64,000 nucleotides of DNA from Pempheris klunzingeri (lineage: Eukaryota > Chordata > Actinopteri > Acropomatiformes > Pempheridae), in assembly GCF_042242105.1 (NCBI RefSeq), contig NC_092026.1, positions 20,312,001-20,376,000 on the forward strand, written 5' to 3'. The notes under the pieces are model-generated. The model did no database searches. It saw only the letters and a list, made by a program, of their open reading frames with translations, and was not told the DNA's origin. Shown one piece after another: positions 48,162 through 64,000 of this stretch. Each line of letters opens with the position of its first letter. The first letter of the stretch is position 1. The position numbers and the translations under genes are program-made.

Positions 48162-51000
48162 CCGGCCTGTTAAAGGTGTGTGTTAACAAAACAGTCCTGA
48201 CCTGCAGAACAAACAGAATTACTAAGAGAGTGGATCGATGTGGAGACACCTGCAGTCTGTTTGATGAGGGATCTCTGCAGGTAAACTGGTTTAAACTAAA
48301 CGTCCTTTCCTTTACGTCCTGCTTCATAGTTTCTTAGCGGTTAAGGTGAGAATGACGTGAACAAGCTCATTTGATATCTAAAACACTTTAACTTAAAATT
48401 GATCCTGTCACCGAAGTAAAATCCCTGCTGTCACCTGATTAGCATAAACCACTTTGATTAGAATCATTTTTTTGTTTTATTTTAGAAAATAGTAGTATTT
48501 AATCAATAGACAAAGAGCCTCTAGTCTGACGTCAATCTGCTGCTGGAAATTCCCCTTTCAAACCTTCAGCTGCTATAGTCTTGTATTGTGACGTCACGCA
48601 CGCCTTTCAAAATGGACGGTTTAACCCTGTCGGCCATTTTGGCACCTCGGTGGAGCCAAGAAAACAGACTATTTTCATTTTAGGTCAAGTCCTCCGTGTG
48701 TCGTTTCCAGCACTGTGAATCTCATCTCCTTTAGACCAACGACAAATGAAACAAACGGAAAGCTTTCACAGCTTCCCCTCCAATGTTTGGTGTTTCAAAC
48801 AGAACTTTCAAACATATAAATAGAACTAACAGAAAATATAACTGAAGATTGAATTGACTTTTCTGAGGTTTGGTGTTGTGTTGTTGGGACTCGTGACCTC
48901 AGTGTGTCTGACTGCAGCTTAAGCATTAAACTGAGGAGTTTACAGCTTCAGTATTTGACGTTTTGCTCCACTCTCAGACATTGTGACTTTAATTTTGGCA
49001 GTGATTCACATATAAATGTGTCACTCCATTTAAAATGTTACCCTTTTATTGTGTTTGCATTTCCACAATATAATAACCTGGAGTGCATTTTGCTTCTTGC
49101 AGCTATGGACAAGTGGAGTTTCACTTGGAGATTTAGTTTCAGGAGAAGCACAAAGTGGTTCTTTCTGTCCATTTTACCTCCTCAGTAACTGCTAAAGGTG
49201 CCTTCAGGTCAACCGGTCTGTGCTGATAAATCCTGCGCTGACCTTTTCTTTTACAATAACTAAGATAATTGAAGTTTCTCCCTGATTTGACCAAAACAGT
49301 GCTCCTCTTGTTTGCAAAGAAAAGTTTTTTTCCAGAGTTTCCTCCTGTTGTTGAGCAACTACAAGAACGGACGACAACAAAAGAAATTTGATCCGTCTGG
49401 GTTTCAGCAGAGAGTTAAAAGAGTCACATGAGGGGTTAAATTTAGTTTCAAGCGGGCTTCTCACCTCTGACAGCAGTATAATCCAGTGCCAACACTGATT
49501 GTTGACACTGTATTATACTGCTGTATTATACTGCTGTGTACTTACACATTTAACTCATCTCACCTCATTTGGCACCATATAAAGTAAGATTACAAACTGT
49601 AGAAAGCTCAGTGACTCCACTCATTTCATTTCCTTTTCAGTTTGAAGTGCATCAAAGTTTGTAGATTTTGTTATATAAAAGAAAAGGTAAACAGTTATGG
49701 TAAAAATTTACTGATTAGTAACCGAGAACTTCAGGTAACAGAAGAAAACTTCCTTACTCAGAAACGGAAGATGGAAAGGCCAAGAAACTAGTTTGACAGG
49801 AACATTGGATCACAGAGTGATTGTGTCTTTTTGCACAATGCTGACAAACAGTCCAGTTTCAGTCACCGTGTTGTGTAGCTGTGGCTTTATGCAAGTAGCC
49901 GGTGACAGCGGAAGATTTATTCTGTTGGGCAATGATGGATCACATGACGCCATGAGTAATAACAACCACGATGTGAACTAAAGCTCCTCATTAAAGGCCC
50001 AAAGAGAGACGCTGTAAAATACTGAAAAACTACAATTCTGCATTTTGTTTTACTTTATTTTTACTTCTGCTCTCAGGTCTGCAGGTTTAGCTTCTTTTAA
50101 TGAGCTTGAGTTAACTTATTACTGACCCGTAACTGCACTGTATTTCTTGTCTATGTGTTTGTTTGTGTGTATTATTATTGGTACAATAATATAAATCAGT
50201 ATTAGTATTTGTCTGTTTGTATTCAAATACTTTTTCTTTAGTTAAAACAAAAAACAGCAACATGCAGGATGATGTCAGACAACTACACAGTTCATCCAGC
50301 ATAATGATAATGATAATAATAATAATAATTTGGGGGAAAAGCCACATAATTAAACCTAATAAAAACAAGTTAATTAATCAAATGAAATAGTCATGTTGTA
50401 TTTTCCATATTTGGGGTTATTAAAGGGGTCTTCCACTCAGAAAAGTGCTTATTCTTAAAAAAAAAAAAAAAAAAAAAGGTTTTCAGGTCTGCAGCTAAAT
50501 AATCTAGGGCAGGTGATATTTTCTGTTTTAATTTATTCATCCCATTTTGTTCATGTTATTCTGAAGCATTTATTCACCTCTGAATGTACTCTGTGTCTTT
50601 ACAAAGAAACTTTATGTAATTCGTATATATCTAAAACATAAGGGCATCACCTGAAATCTCTGTTCTCATACACTTTATACATGTGCAGATAATTGAATGA
50701 TTAGTTTCTATATTTTTAGATTTTAAAATGTATTTATATTCAGTCTATACAGGTTTTTTTTGTTTTCTGCTTTGTTTATATGAAAGCAGATTAAGATCCG
50801 ATATTACTTTGTAAGTAGATAAATACCTGTCATTCTCAGGATCTGTAGCTTTTGAATAATTCTTAAGGGACGATGTTTGTGGGGTCAGTGAACCCTTCCG
50901 AGTGTGGATTTCCCCTCCACAGTGACGAGGCTTGTTTCTGAGAAGCTGCCTCATGAGGTTCAAACCTTCCAGGCAGGTAATCAGTCAGGTGTTGCGAAGC
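45881..51000. other. Intergenic DNA between gene 2 and the DOMON gene
   Basis: About 5 kb with no supported gene. It contains a (CA)n run at 45974, an AGTAAAAGTAC-type repeat at 46345, four copies of GCTAACAT at about 47623-47655, another (CA)n run at 48130, an ATA-rich run near 50305-50330 and a poly(A) run at 50457-50478. The small ORFs lack splice context and compositional signs of coding. Confidence 0.6.
46345..46505 (-). repeat. Second copy of the AGTAAAAGTAC-type repeat
   Basis: On the minus strand this region reads GTATCTGAATCCTTTACTGA-like sequence reversed against the copy at 22700, with TTTACAGTGTGATATTAGTA. Intergenic. Confidence 0.5.
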
Positions 51001-51089
51001 CACGCCCACATCCAGGATGCTACAGAAAGCTCCTCCCACCACCTGCATCACCAAACATCAGCATCAACACTGATGTTTGCTGACTTAAA

Positions 51090-51183
51090 TCTTTCCCGCA
51101 GGGATCAGACGCACTCAGAGGAGCAGAAACTGCTGAACAAAGAACATTCCTGCTGATCCACGTCTGACTTTTTACAGCTTCAG
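51090..51183 (+). other. Candidate non-coding first exon of the DOMON gene
   Basis: An upstream exon is required because the start-codon exon is preceded by a CCTCAG acceptor at 51863. The best donor is CTTCAG|GTACGT at 51183. Upstream, CCACGCCCAC (about 51000) and CTCCTCCCACC are GC/KLF-box-like. The transcription start is not determinable. Confidence 0.4.
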
Positions 51184-51897
51184 GTACGTCAGACAGAAAC
51201 TTTTATATTTGGATTCTCCTGAATGATTAATGTGTTTTTAAATATTTACTGTTTACTGGTTTTATTACATAGAAGAATTTGAAGTAATTTGAAGTAATAT
51301 GAACTAGATGATCTTTATTTCAAAATATACAAAACATGATGATTTAAGAGAGTTAATTCTCCATGAAATAGCTTGAATAAATATTCTGCTGGCAGGATGA
51401 TCTGAAATTTGAAAGGTTTTTAAGTTTGTAAACTTTGGCTGGAAAAGAGGAAAGATGGATAATTTAATAAGTATTTATTCACTGTTACAGTCAGTAATGA
51501 ACTACATATTATAGTACATACAGTCCTATAATCATTTTACAATCACGGAAGTAAACAAGTAAATGATGAGATGGTTTTCTATCATTTTTAACCTTTTTTT
51601 GACGTAATTTTTGAAAGACAGACAAACTAAACTCTAATCCACTAATCGGATTCTGTTTTTCTATAATTCAACATGTTTTCACCGAACAAAATGTGTTTTT
51701 TTCCCAACAGAATTACAATCAACTTTGTTATACTTGTGCTTAGATTAATATTTTCATATGACTCTTCACTTCACAGTCATTGGGTATGCATGTGCTAACG
51801 ATAGCTTTAATATCTGTAGGACTTTTGTAAGATTTGGTGACTAAAGTGCTCTCCAATCCTCAGTATTTGCTCCTTCTGTCGGACCCTGCTGTTAAGA

Positions 51898-53165
51898 ATG
51901 GAACGAGGATTGATCCTGTTGGTCGCTGCATTGATTGTTTTCATGGCACCGGGTGTCCGGGGAACGGCTCATTTGTCATTTGCCAACAATGAGACACAGG
52001 TTGGGTTTCTTTCACTTCAATCTTCTCAGTGTAAATACCACCTCCACCTTTGTACTTCAAACACATAACTCTAATATTTGTTCAACGATCACTATTCAAA
52101 TCTTACCAGCTAAAATTAGTTTTAGATTTGAAAGTAAAATAAACTGCTTACAAACCGGCATTTCGAGTTTTAGCTTCAGCTTCTGGCTTGTTTTAGTGTT
52201 TTTTATTCTTTATATTTTGAAGGTTTATTAACAATTCCAGACATATCTTAAATGTAATGCAAAGTAAGACCTAACAAATACATGGGTTTATGTACTGTAC
52301 TTTATTTTATGTACTATGACTTCTCTTCTTCTATGACGTTTTTATTGAGAAATGTTTTTCAGATTGTTGTGTTGCACATGTTCTATGTTCCTTCAACATT
52401 AGCTCATGTTGCACATTTAACATGGCTCCTGTTTTAAAGGGCTCTAATACTGCACTCTCATGCAGTTGGAAAACTCGCAGTGGACATTTTTTTTTCTTTA
52501 AAATGGCTAAAATTGATGCAGCGGAGGCTGAGATATTCAGACTTTTAGTCCCTCATACTGGTCAAGATCTAAAAAGTGCTGGATCCTACACTTCCCATAA
52601 TGCAACTCAATAGCAGCTCAGCTTTCTCATCACATGGAAAAATGGTGGCATCCCCCTTTAACTCAGCAACATTGTCCAAGTAACTCAGTCAACCTGCTCC
52701 TTGGAGCTGCCACACACCAAAACATGCAGAATCAGCGAGTCGTAGTGACTCATGTCAGTGACCTCTGCTGCTCTAGAGGGCAACAAGTGCATAAAATGCT
52801 AGATTTCAGCTTTAAAGGCCAAAAAATTCCATTTGGGGTGTCCTCAAAAACTTCTTAGTTGTAGTTTTGCCACAAAGTGTTGTCACAACAGATGTTTTAT
52901 GGCATTAAATGTGCACCCTTGTGACTTATAAATGACTGTATGTGTGTGTGTGAAACAGGTGAACATCACTCGGGCTGGTTGTGGAGACACTAAACTGTGT
53001 GTGGATACGCCAGATGGCTGCAATCTGTCTGGAAACGGCAACTGTCTGTTTGCGTCTGTGATCGCCAGCACCCCAGTGGCTCCCAACGGCACCGAGCTGA
53101 AGATCGAGCTCAGGGGGGACTCTGAGGGATACGTCGCACTGGGGCTCACTGTGGATGCTTCACAG

Positions 53166-53215
<50 letters not shown>

Positions 53216-56200
53216 TACACACAATTACAAAAGTTAAAAACAGTAAAATGGTGTCCAATTTCAAACCACTTCCTTCCCTCTAACATCCAGTAAAGTGTAA
53301 ATAGCAGCATTGATCTAAGACAGTTTCATGATACCTGAATTTACAGGTTAATGATGGCAAATATTGTACCAGGTTAATGATTAAAACGTCAATTTGTATA
53401 AAACGCCTGGTTAACAACACATCCAAGCTCCCAGTATTGATGTAGTTCACTCATGACTCATAACCACCTGAAGGCAAACATCTGTTAAATATGCCGCGGC
53501 CAGGAGACATTTATTGGTGAAGGCTGTGAAGAACGCACTGTGTCCCTCATGATTTAGGCAAATTAGGGTAATTTTATCTGCCATTACCTGGAGGAGCATT
53601 TATCCTTTTAGGTTCAGTTTGGTTTTTAATGTTTAAAATGATTAATTGTAGTCCAGTTTTTATTAGTTTATTCGATTTTTAATGATAATATCTGAGGTAT
53701 TTCTCAGGGATTTATTTTATCTTAGGTAGTTTTTTTTTTAATTGTTCAGTATTGTTTCCGTTATTTCTCATTTCTTTTTTTAAAGTCTAGTTTTTATTTT
53801 TATTTGTTTTTTTACCACAGCTACTTACTTTATTTAGTTGACTATAATAATCTCAGTTATGAATAAAATAGCATAGAACATAGAATAAAACTGGTGTCTT
53901 CTTACTGGATACTACAGTGACGTCGTAGTTAAGCACTTATATCATGCTTAGATAGCATTTAATCAATATAACAAAGCATGTGTAACATTTTGGGTAGTAA
54001 AAGGTTAAACATGGACAGAATAATTACAAACTTGTTAGTTCTTGTGTTCACATACAATTTGATTTACGGAGGGATTTAGTTTTCCATATAAAGTCACTAC
54101 AGTGTTGCTCCTAGTGTCTGTGGAGGAAAAACACCAACGAAAAATATGTTGTCACATGAAACATATTGTGCAAGATGGAAGAGTCTCCAGAAGTATGTGA
54201 GACCTGACATGAACACATGCAAACAAGGAAGTTTGAGGCAATACGCAATCATCTCAGGTGAACAAGAAATATGAAGAGCTGGAAACTCAACTATTGTCTG
54301 GACTGTTTCATCACTTTATTGTCTTACTTTGAGCCGTAACAAAGAGGCCGTGTGCTGCTGGAATTTGTCTGTGTCTCCACTTTCAAGGGAGCATCTCATC
54401 CTTTCCCCATATTTTCTTTCCCCAGGGCAACACCATGCTTTTCATCTGTGCTCAGAACAGCTCCGACAATGGGACGTTCTTCTTCCGCACAAGAGACAGA
54501 AACAACACGGACAATAAGCTCACTCCATCTGAGACGGTGAGGCCTCTACTTTACTGTCATTACATACGTATTGAAAATGTGCTTGTTTATGTTTCATTCA
54601 TCAAAGGATGAACAGAAAATCTAATACAAGCACTTGCAAGAACGTCACAGTTCTTGTCACAGTGATCAAAATAAATGCAGTTTAGTTATTGTGCTTATTG
54701 ATCGTATGCTTACCTGACCTAAAAACACATTTTCCTACTTTTCAGACATTATTTTCTGTTACAAATTCATGCTGAAATGAACTTGAAGTCTAGGACATGG
54801 ATGACAAATTACAAGAAGACAAATCAACATAAAATGTCTTAATAAGGTCTCTTTTTGAGGGATGAGCACATTTCTTCCAAAACATTTTGTTTTGATTACG
54901 GACACATTGCTCCAAAATCACCCATAGGTGTTCAGTTAGGTTGAGATCAGGTGATGGTGTAGGCAAAGCATGTAATTCCTATTATTCTAACTCTAAATCT
55001 CTAACTCTTTCTGCATAATTTGTAACCCATATTGAGGTCAAATGCCAAATAATACATCATTGTCCCATACTAACATGTACAAGTGAGCCTTGATCTGACA
55101 TTTGTCAGTCAGCTTCTGAACAGAAACCCTTATTAACTCAGTTAGGAGCAATTGTTGGGGTCAGCAAACGGCTTTAAAAGATAACCATGGTATTTTTTTC
55201 ATCTTTTTTTTACACAATTTGGATCATTGTGGCACTCTATTAAAATCCACCTGATCCTATTGACAAAATCAGTCATTTTTGGCTCTCATTGCATGGGGAG
55301 TGGGTGGTTTTCTGCTGCCTTGACTGGTTAGTTGAGTTGATGTGTGTTATGTAAATACTGTCCTGGATCTGAACTCACTGTTTAAAATAGTCACACAATA
55401 ACACAAGCAAACCAACTACAGAAGATGACTTGTTTCATACAGTGTATGGTTTACCACTTTCTTGATCAAAGTAAAATTACTGCTTTTGAAACAAACGTTT
55501 TTGTAGCTACCATCATTTCAAACCGTAAATATGTAAAAACAGGGCCCAGGTTTAAAAATATCGGGGTTATCCTGTAAAAACTAAAAAAAAAAATTTATAG
55601 CAGACATAACAAAACATAGCATTGGCACACAACATAATCTTAAATTACATGAATACAGTCGTTTCTAAACTTTCTTAACTTACTAAAACAAATTGAAACC
55701 AGGGCGTCAAATCATGCCGAGAACATTATATCTGAAAAAACTGGTCAGAATGTAAAGTTTGTAATGTGATCTATTTGCAGATAAACATGCCTAACTACAA
55801 AATGATCCTTCAAATGGTTCCCACAGACAGAGCGCTCACACTATTTGACCAAACATTCTGTTTGTGAATATATTTTCTGTTACATCTTTGCTTTGCTGAA
55901 CTTTGCTGTACTTCAGTCGTATTTGACCTCATCACATCTGACCTTTCTCAGAGAGTGACAGAAATCCGAGGCATGGTGAAAGACAACGTGATCAAGTGTG
56001 AGTTTAACGTCCCGAACATTAACGCCACCAACAGCAGGACCAGCCATGTTACCACCTTCAACCTCCTCGTTGGGAGGGGAAGTGTAGACGGAAGTGAGTG
56101 GACACACACGAACACACACGTACATATCATTTTGGTTTGATTTCTCTGGTAATATTTGCTCTCTTTCTGATTTGAAAGATTTCTGATGAACTGTAAATCA

Positions 56201-56743
56201 ATGTAATGCAATTTATTGTGAATTAAAGCTACTCACCCTCACAGCTGGTCAGTGAGGACATGTCTGACCTCTCACGTCTCATGTTATCGCTCAGATACTC
56301 TCGGCGCCTTCAACGTCTCCCTGAACAGCGGCCCTCTGAACCTCGCCGACCCGGCCAGCAACGTCGCCACCACACCAAAACCCACCACTGCGATGGCCAG
56401 CACTGTCGCTATGACGACAGCATCCAGTGCAGCTCTGCAGCCTTATGGTAAACAACACACTGCCATTATTTTCAGCTCGGCTTTTGGGTGTTCTTGGGTG
56501 GAGTGAACAGCGGTTGAACGATACATTTAGTATAAACACAAACGTGACTGCTATGAATAGACAAAATCAGGTGGATTCATTAAAACAAACGTCCACACCT
56601 ACCTGAGCTTACAGGAATTATTTGATGGTTGAGTTCATGTCCAGAAATAAGGAGGTACAGAGACAACGCTCGATTTTAGGAGTCATTTGGATTCCTTTAA
56701 CATCCGAGAGAGAAACTGAATTGTGATTGTAAATTAATCATAA

Positions 56744-56834
<91 letters not shown>

Positions 56835-57666
56835 GTGTGTGTGTGTATTGAATTTGGTTCCAATTATGGGAAAAATGGACACAGCGAGTCAGCTGAAAAC
56901 AATGACACCTTTAGCAGCTGTTCTGGAGCTTTTGACCACATCAAATGACCATCAGTTTTTTTTGTAAACTACTGCTGCCCCGGCCAAGAACTCATTATAT
57001 ACCCAATATTTACTTAGACTTTCGGCTGTGGCTAAGTCAAGTCATATAAAACTGTAAAAATTACAGGCCTGTAAAATAAGTGTTAAAGAGAAGGAAAATA
57101 AAGTAAAAGTATTTTTAAAAAGTACTATTTATTCATGAAGTTAGCTGTGGAGTGATACATGTTTTTCTGGCCAGCTGAGACACAATGGAGATAAATGGGA
57201 TTTCATGTGTGGTGCTCAAAATATTGCCAAATAACATTTTTAAAAAAAACCCACTGACCAAAAAAAGTTTGAAATACTCTTCATAAATAACTCTCTACTG
57301 AAGGAATAGTTCCAGTAAAACTGTTAACATGTTCAGAGGGTCATGCAGAGAGCATCAGGGACAGTTTATGGACAGAGACGTGGCCGCTGAGATGTTTCAC
57401 TGCTGTCGGCACCATTGGGGTAAAAGCATAAATCTCTGAGACGAGATCTCAAAACCTGGACAAATAAAAGCCAGATGCTGCTGAGAAAATATTTGTAAAT
57501 AAGGTAAGTGGCGACAAACGCTGCACTGAGCTGCCATGTCATTAAAGAATCAACAGAAGAGCTTAATGAGCAAACAGTCTCTGATAAATGCCTTTTGTCT
57601 GTTTCGTCTCCAGCTGTGCTGCTCCTGCTGAGTGTCCTCACGCTGTCCGTCACGCTGACACCCTGA
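51898..57666 (+). CDS. Small DOMON-domain, predicted GPI-anchored surface protein (FRRS1-related)
   Basis: Exons 51898-51999, 52959-53165, 54426-54536, 55952-56093, 56295-56447 and 57614-57666 total 768 nt, predicting 255 aa. The N-terminus is a signal peptide (RGLILLVAALIVFMAPG). The body looks like the DOMON domain of ferric-chelate reductase 1-like proteins: a Cys-rich opening (AGCGDTKLCVDTPDGC), GDSEGYVALGL, then an FICAQN strand and RVTEIRG. It has many N-glycosylation sequons (NIT, NGT, NSS, NNT, NAT). A Ser/Thr/Ala-rich stalk precedes a C-terminal hydrophobic tail (VLLLLSVLTLSVTLTP) that fits a GPI signal. The Reeler and cytochrome b561 parts of full-length FRRS1 are absent, so reductase activity is not expected. 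DOMON domains can bind heme or sugars; the ligand here is unknown. Confidence 0.82.
54780..55150. repeat. Transposon-derived repeat in the DOMON gene
   Basis: Contains CACCCATAGGTGTTCAGTTA followed by GGTTGAGATCAGGTGA, a sequence typical of teleost Tc1-related non-autonomous elements. Ends not defined. Confidence 0.45.
56745..56847. repeat. Compound (TG)n(TA)n(TG)n(TA)n(TG)n microsatellite
   Basis: About 100 nt of alternating purine-pyrimidine sequence in the last intron of the DOMON gene. Confidence 0.92.
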
Positions 57667-58180
57667 AGGTCCCAGAGGAAGCTGAGGGCAGCCGGACTCA
57701 GTGAACACAGCTCATGGTTAACTGAGTGTATAAAATGTTTTTACTGAACTTATTTAGGCACGCTTGAAGTATCTTCTGCACTACATCAGTACCTGAGATG
57801 TACTACAAATTAATATTCATAAGGCATTTATAAACACTGGTTTTACTGACCAGATACTTCTTGATCTTTCCACATAGGAGTTGAACTACAACTATTTTGC
57901 ACTTAAGTAAAATTAACAACCTAAACCCGTCCATCCAGCGCCACAAGCAGTGTTTGCGAACTCAAATTTACAGACTTTTGTCTCAAGTTTGAGATGTTTA
58001 CCAGAACATCTGGTACAAACAAACAGCCAACGTCCTTTGAAGGAAACCCAAACCAAGCCAGGATGGTCATTATGTTTTAATATCTACCTGTAAATGTACT
58101 GTGACTGTAAAATATTTTTTGAAGGGACGGCTAAAAAAGGTCCATCTAATGTAATAATAAAGTTTAAACTGGTTTCCTTG
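57667..58180 (+). other. DOMON gene 3' UTR
   Basis: AATAAA at 58156-58161 is the likely poly(A) signal. No coding sequence. Confidence 0.5.
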
Positions 58181-59924
58181 TTTGTGGCGTCACATCATTG
58201 ACTCACAAGATGGCTTTTTACTCCATATACTGAATCCTATGTGAAATGGTAAATGGACTTGTGTAGCAGCCCCTTTCTAGTCTTTTCAACCACTTCATTC
58301 ACACCATCAGGACGAAACTTATCACTCGCATTCACAATTTGGGTTTCAGTGTCTTGCCCAAGGACACGTCTACATATGGACAACCTGTTCTACCTATGGG
58401 ACACACTTTCTGTCATGGTGCACACAACAAAACCAGCTCATCAGATTACACACCCTTAACAGACTCATCTTACACAAGAAAAAAAAAAAGAAAGAAAGAA
58501 GCATCACCATCGAGAAGCTGAAGTTGGGAATGTTTCATTTGGCATTTTTGTTTGGAGAAAATTGGTTAAAGCCACAAAACACAGCAAAATCTCTGCTCCT
58601 GATTCCAAAACAATAGTCCTAAATTAACTAAGTCATGCTTCAAGAGATTTGGCCAAGACCCAGAAATCTGACAGGGTCACAGGTTTCAGACCAAAGTCTC
58701 AGTGTGACTGCTGTGACCCCCAATTACACGCCAACCAATCAGAGTGCGGCATAAAAATAACCCAGAACTCAACACAGGGATGACAAGTTTTTAATAAAGC
58801 GATTAAACAAGGCTTGTTCTTTGTTTCTGCAGAACATGACTGCAGCGCAGACGGACGATACAAGTTACTCAAGGTTTTTATGTACACTGAATTACTGCGA
58901 CACACCAGCAACGAGTCAACCTGACATGCCTTGAAATTTATATTCAACAGTCTGACACAGATTAGCACAAATAATCTACTTCACCCACCTCGCACAGTCT
59001 GTTATCACACAATGTGTCGACACTTTATCTACTTATGTAAACTATAACTTCGATTATATATTCTGCTGTCTTTCACCATTAGTTTGAGCAGTTATGACAA
59101 ACAAGTTTTTGCTGTGATCTGGAAATTCACTAACATTGCTAAAAATGTTCAACAGACCCACAGCTACCATTGTATTTGGAGGTAAAACTGAAAGTGAGTA
59201 CACACCTGTGGGAAGTACTGCAAGTCAGTTTAACTAAACAAAAGTGTCTGGAAGCTATGATGGTTGTTTACACTTTCCATGATCAGCACCCCCCACGGCC
59301 CTGAGGCATGCAGGTAAGATCACGTGTCTGATCTCTCAACACAGCATAAACTCTTCCCCCCTCAGGTAGCAAGCTGCAGCATCAGAGCTAAAACCTCCTC
59401 ACGCCACAAGAACGGTTTCCTCATGTGTGCAGCTGCCGCCAGACAAGACCAGAGACCCCCACTGACACGGACCCTCACCCGCTTGACCTGCAGTTCATTT
59501 TTTACTTCTGCTTCCTTATTTTTCCCTCTGTTGTGCGCACGCATAACAAATCCCTTGTAATCTAAAAAAGTTGGCTGCAATAAAGTTATTTCTGGTTCTG
59601 ATTATATTGTAATCAAACAGACCACCTTTTCTTCATCTCCAAATACATTTTAAAAAGCCTGGTTTTTAGTGACACTGCTGCATTAAGAGATCTTCTGATT
59701 ACGGTGTTCAGAAAACTGGTGTCCAAAGCTACAAAAAGCCAATTCCACGCCGTAATGAACTGTGGTTGAACTGGTTTATCCTGTACACTCAAGAAATTTC
59801 CATTAAATGCTGAACTGACTGACTGGAAGGTTTAGGCCAGTTTACTCGGTTTCATTTTAACTACAAAACCCACATTTCCATGCAGTTAATGGAAAAAATA
59901 GAAAGGTGCTTTCCATTTTAATAT
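58181..59924. other. Intergenic DNA between two convergent genes
   Basis: No supported gene. The segment 59290-59600 has a GCATGCAG|GTAAGA donor-like site, a CCCCTCAG acceptor-like site and AATAAA near 59579, so it could be an unrecognised non-coding transcript end, but coding potential is weak. Confidence 0.45.
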
Positions 59925-60422
59925 TTTATTGCAATTTATTCCTTTACAGTTTAACTGAAACCGAATAGTATAAAAAACTGACAGTGACATACAGACACAC
60001 AAGGTCAAAGAAACTCACAGATGAGGAAAACAAACACACTGAACCTAAAAACGGTCTTTTGTAGCAGAGTTTTCATCCTCGCGTTAAGACATGTCCGTCG
60101 AGCTGTCGTCTCTGAGAACATTAACAGTCCATGTTTCTGCCTTCTCCTGAAGACCAGTAACGACGCGGTAAAAACACAAACCCAAACCTACAGCTAGTCA
60201 TTCCTCTTACAATAATACGGGACAACTGGCCAAAATAACAAAAAAAAAAAAAAAAAAAAAACTGGCTTTAGGGACAATGGAACAACAGAGAGTGTGTGTG
60301 CACCATGCTTGTGTGTGTGTGTGCACGTTTGATTTTTGTATCTACAATATGAGTGTTAAAACAGGAGTCCGAGTTCCTACTGGAAACTGTGTGTACGCTG
60401 CGTGCGTGGAGGAGGGCTGTGT
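59925..60422 (-). other. hnrnpc: hnrnpc 3' UTR
   Basis: Follows the stop (minus-strand TAG at 60423-60425). A minus-strand AATAAA at 59925-59930 is the likely poly(A) signal. A 20-A run (plus strand) lies near 60240-60260. Confidence 0.6.
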
Positions 60423-63761
<3,339 letters not shown>

Positions 63762-64000
63762 CTGGAAAAATAAACAATCAGACCTCAGATCAATAAAGGC
63801 TTTAATGATCAGATTTTTTTTCTAACAGTGTAGCAATTATTTCTGTTTCAAATATCATTTTGAAAATGATTATCAAAAGACACTGAATCACACTAGAACG
63901 TACTGCTGGAGGCACAACACAATCTTTGTTACAATTTGTTCATTTAAAATCTCCCTTCATTCAAACATGTTTTGCTTATTGTTGCCTCACTTGGATGTTT

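Noticed and set aside
56697-56967. ORFs made of Cys-Val and Tyr-Ile repeats
   Set aside because: Translation of the TG/TA microsatellite.

Overview
The window looks like vertebrate, almost certainly teleost, nuclear DNA. Genes are split into many short exons with GT-AG introns. Introns carry typical fish repeats: Tc1-like, hAT-like and piggyBac remnants, (CA)n runs, and a LINE-tail repeat starting with repeated CAAT. The proteins are vertebrate families: apolipoprotein L, DOMON and hnRNP C. There is no sign of bacterial, phage or CRISPR sequence. All gene models were built by hand from splice sites and reading frame, with no alignment run; in each of the two large genes the exon lengths sum to a multiple of three.

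Layout: (1) about 484-15694, + strand, a 37-exon apolipoprotein-L-like gene (gene 1, predicted 1072 aa). (2) about 21249-44970, + strand, a 44-coding-exon paralogue (gene 2, predicted 1587 aa). (3) 51898-57666, + strand, a six-coding-exon gene for a small secreted, probably GPI-anchored DOMON-domain protein (255 aa). (4) 60423-63761, - strand, the last six coding exons of the hnRNP C gene, which continues off the right edge. The stretches 16966-18880, 45881-51000 and 58181-59924 hold repeats and no convincing gene.

The striking feature is the shared architecture of genes 1 and 2. Ahead of a C-terminal ApoL domain, each has a long array of tiny (40-105 nt) symmetric phase 0-0 exons. Two exon types alternate almost perfectly: 'A' exons encode a short hydrophobic/basic motif (consensus GGxFSGMFKKSPKP) and 'B' exons encode a Ser/Asp/Glu-rich linker (like LSASSELSGSNDNLSEN). 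Gene 1 has seven classic A exons and then variants, three of which carry NPF tripeptides. Gene 2 has about fourteen A exons, one decayed B exon, and one place where an A exon is missing. A second module type ending in PxRPTE-like sequence sits in the middle of gene 1 but at the N-terminus of gene 2. Both genes then have a conserved LMEWW motif split over a 40-nt and a 52-nt exon, leading into the ApoL domain. Gene 2 additionally has an intron inside the ApoL domain and a highly charged tail of about 425 residues.

The best candidate for an undescribed system is therefore this pair of exon-array ApoL genes. By inference, they are modular multivalent scaffolds: repeated membrane- or protein-binding short motifs joined to a membrane-active ApoL domain, with exon number able to vary by tandem duplication or exon skipping without breaking the frame.
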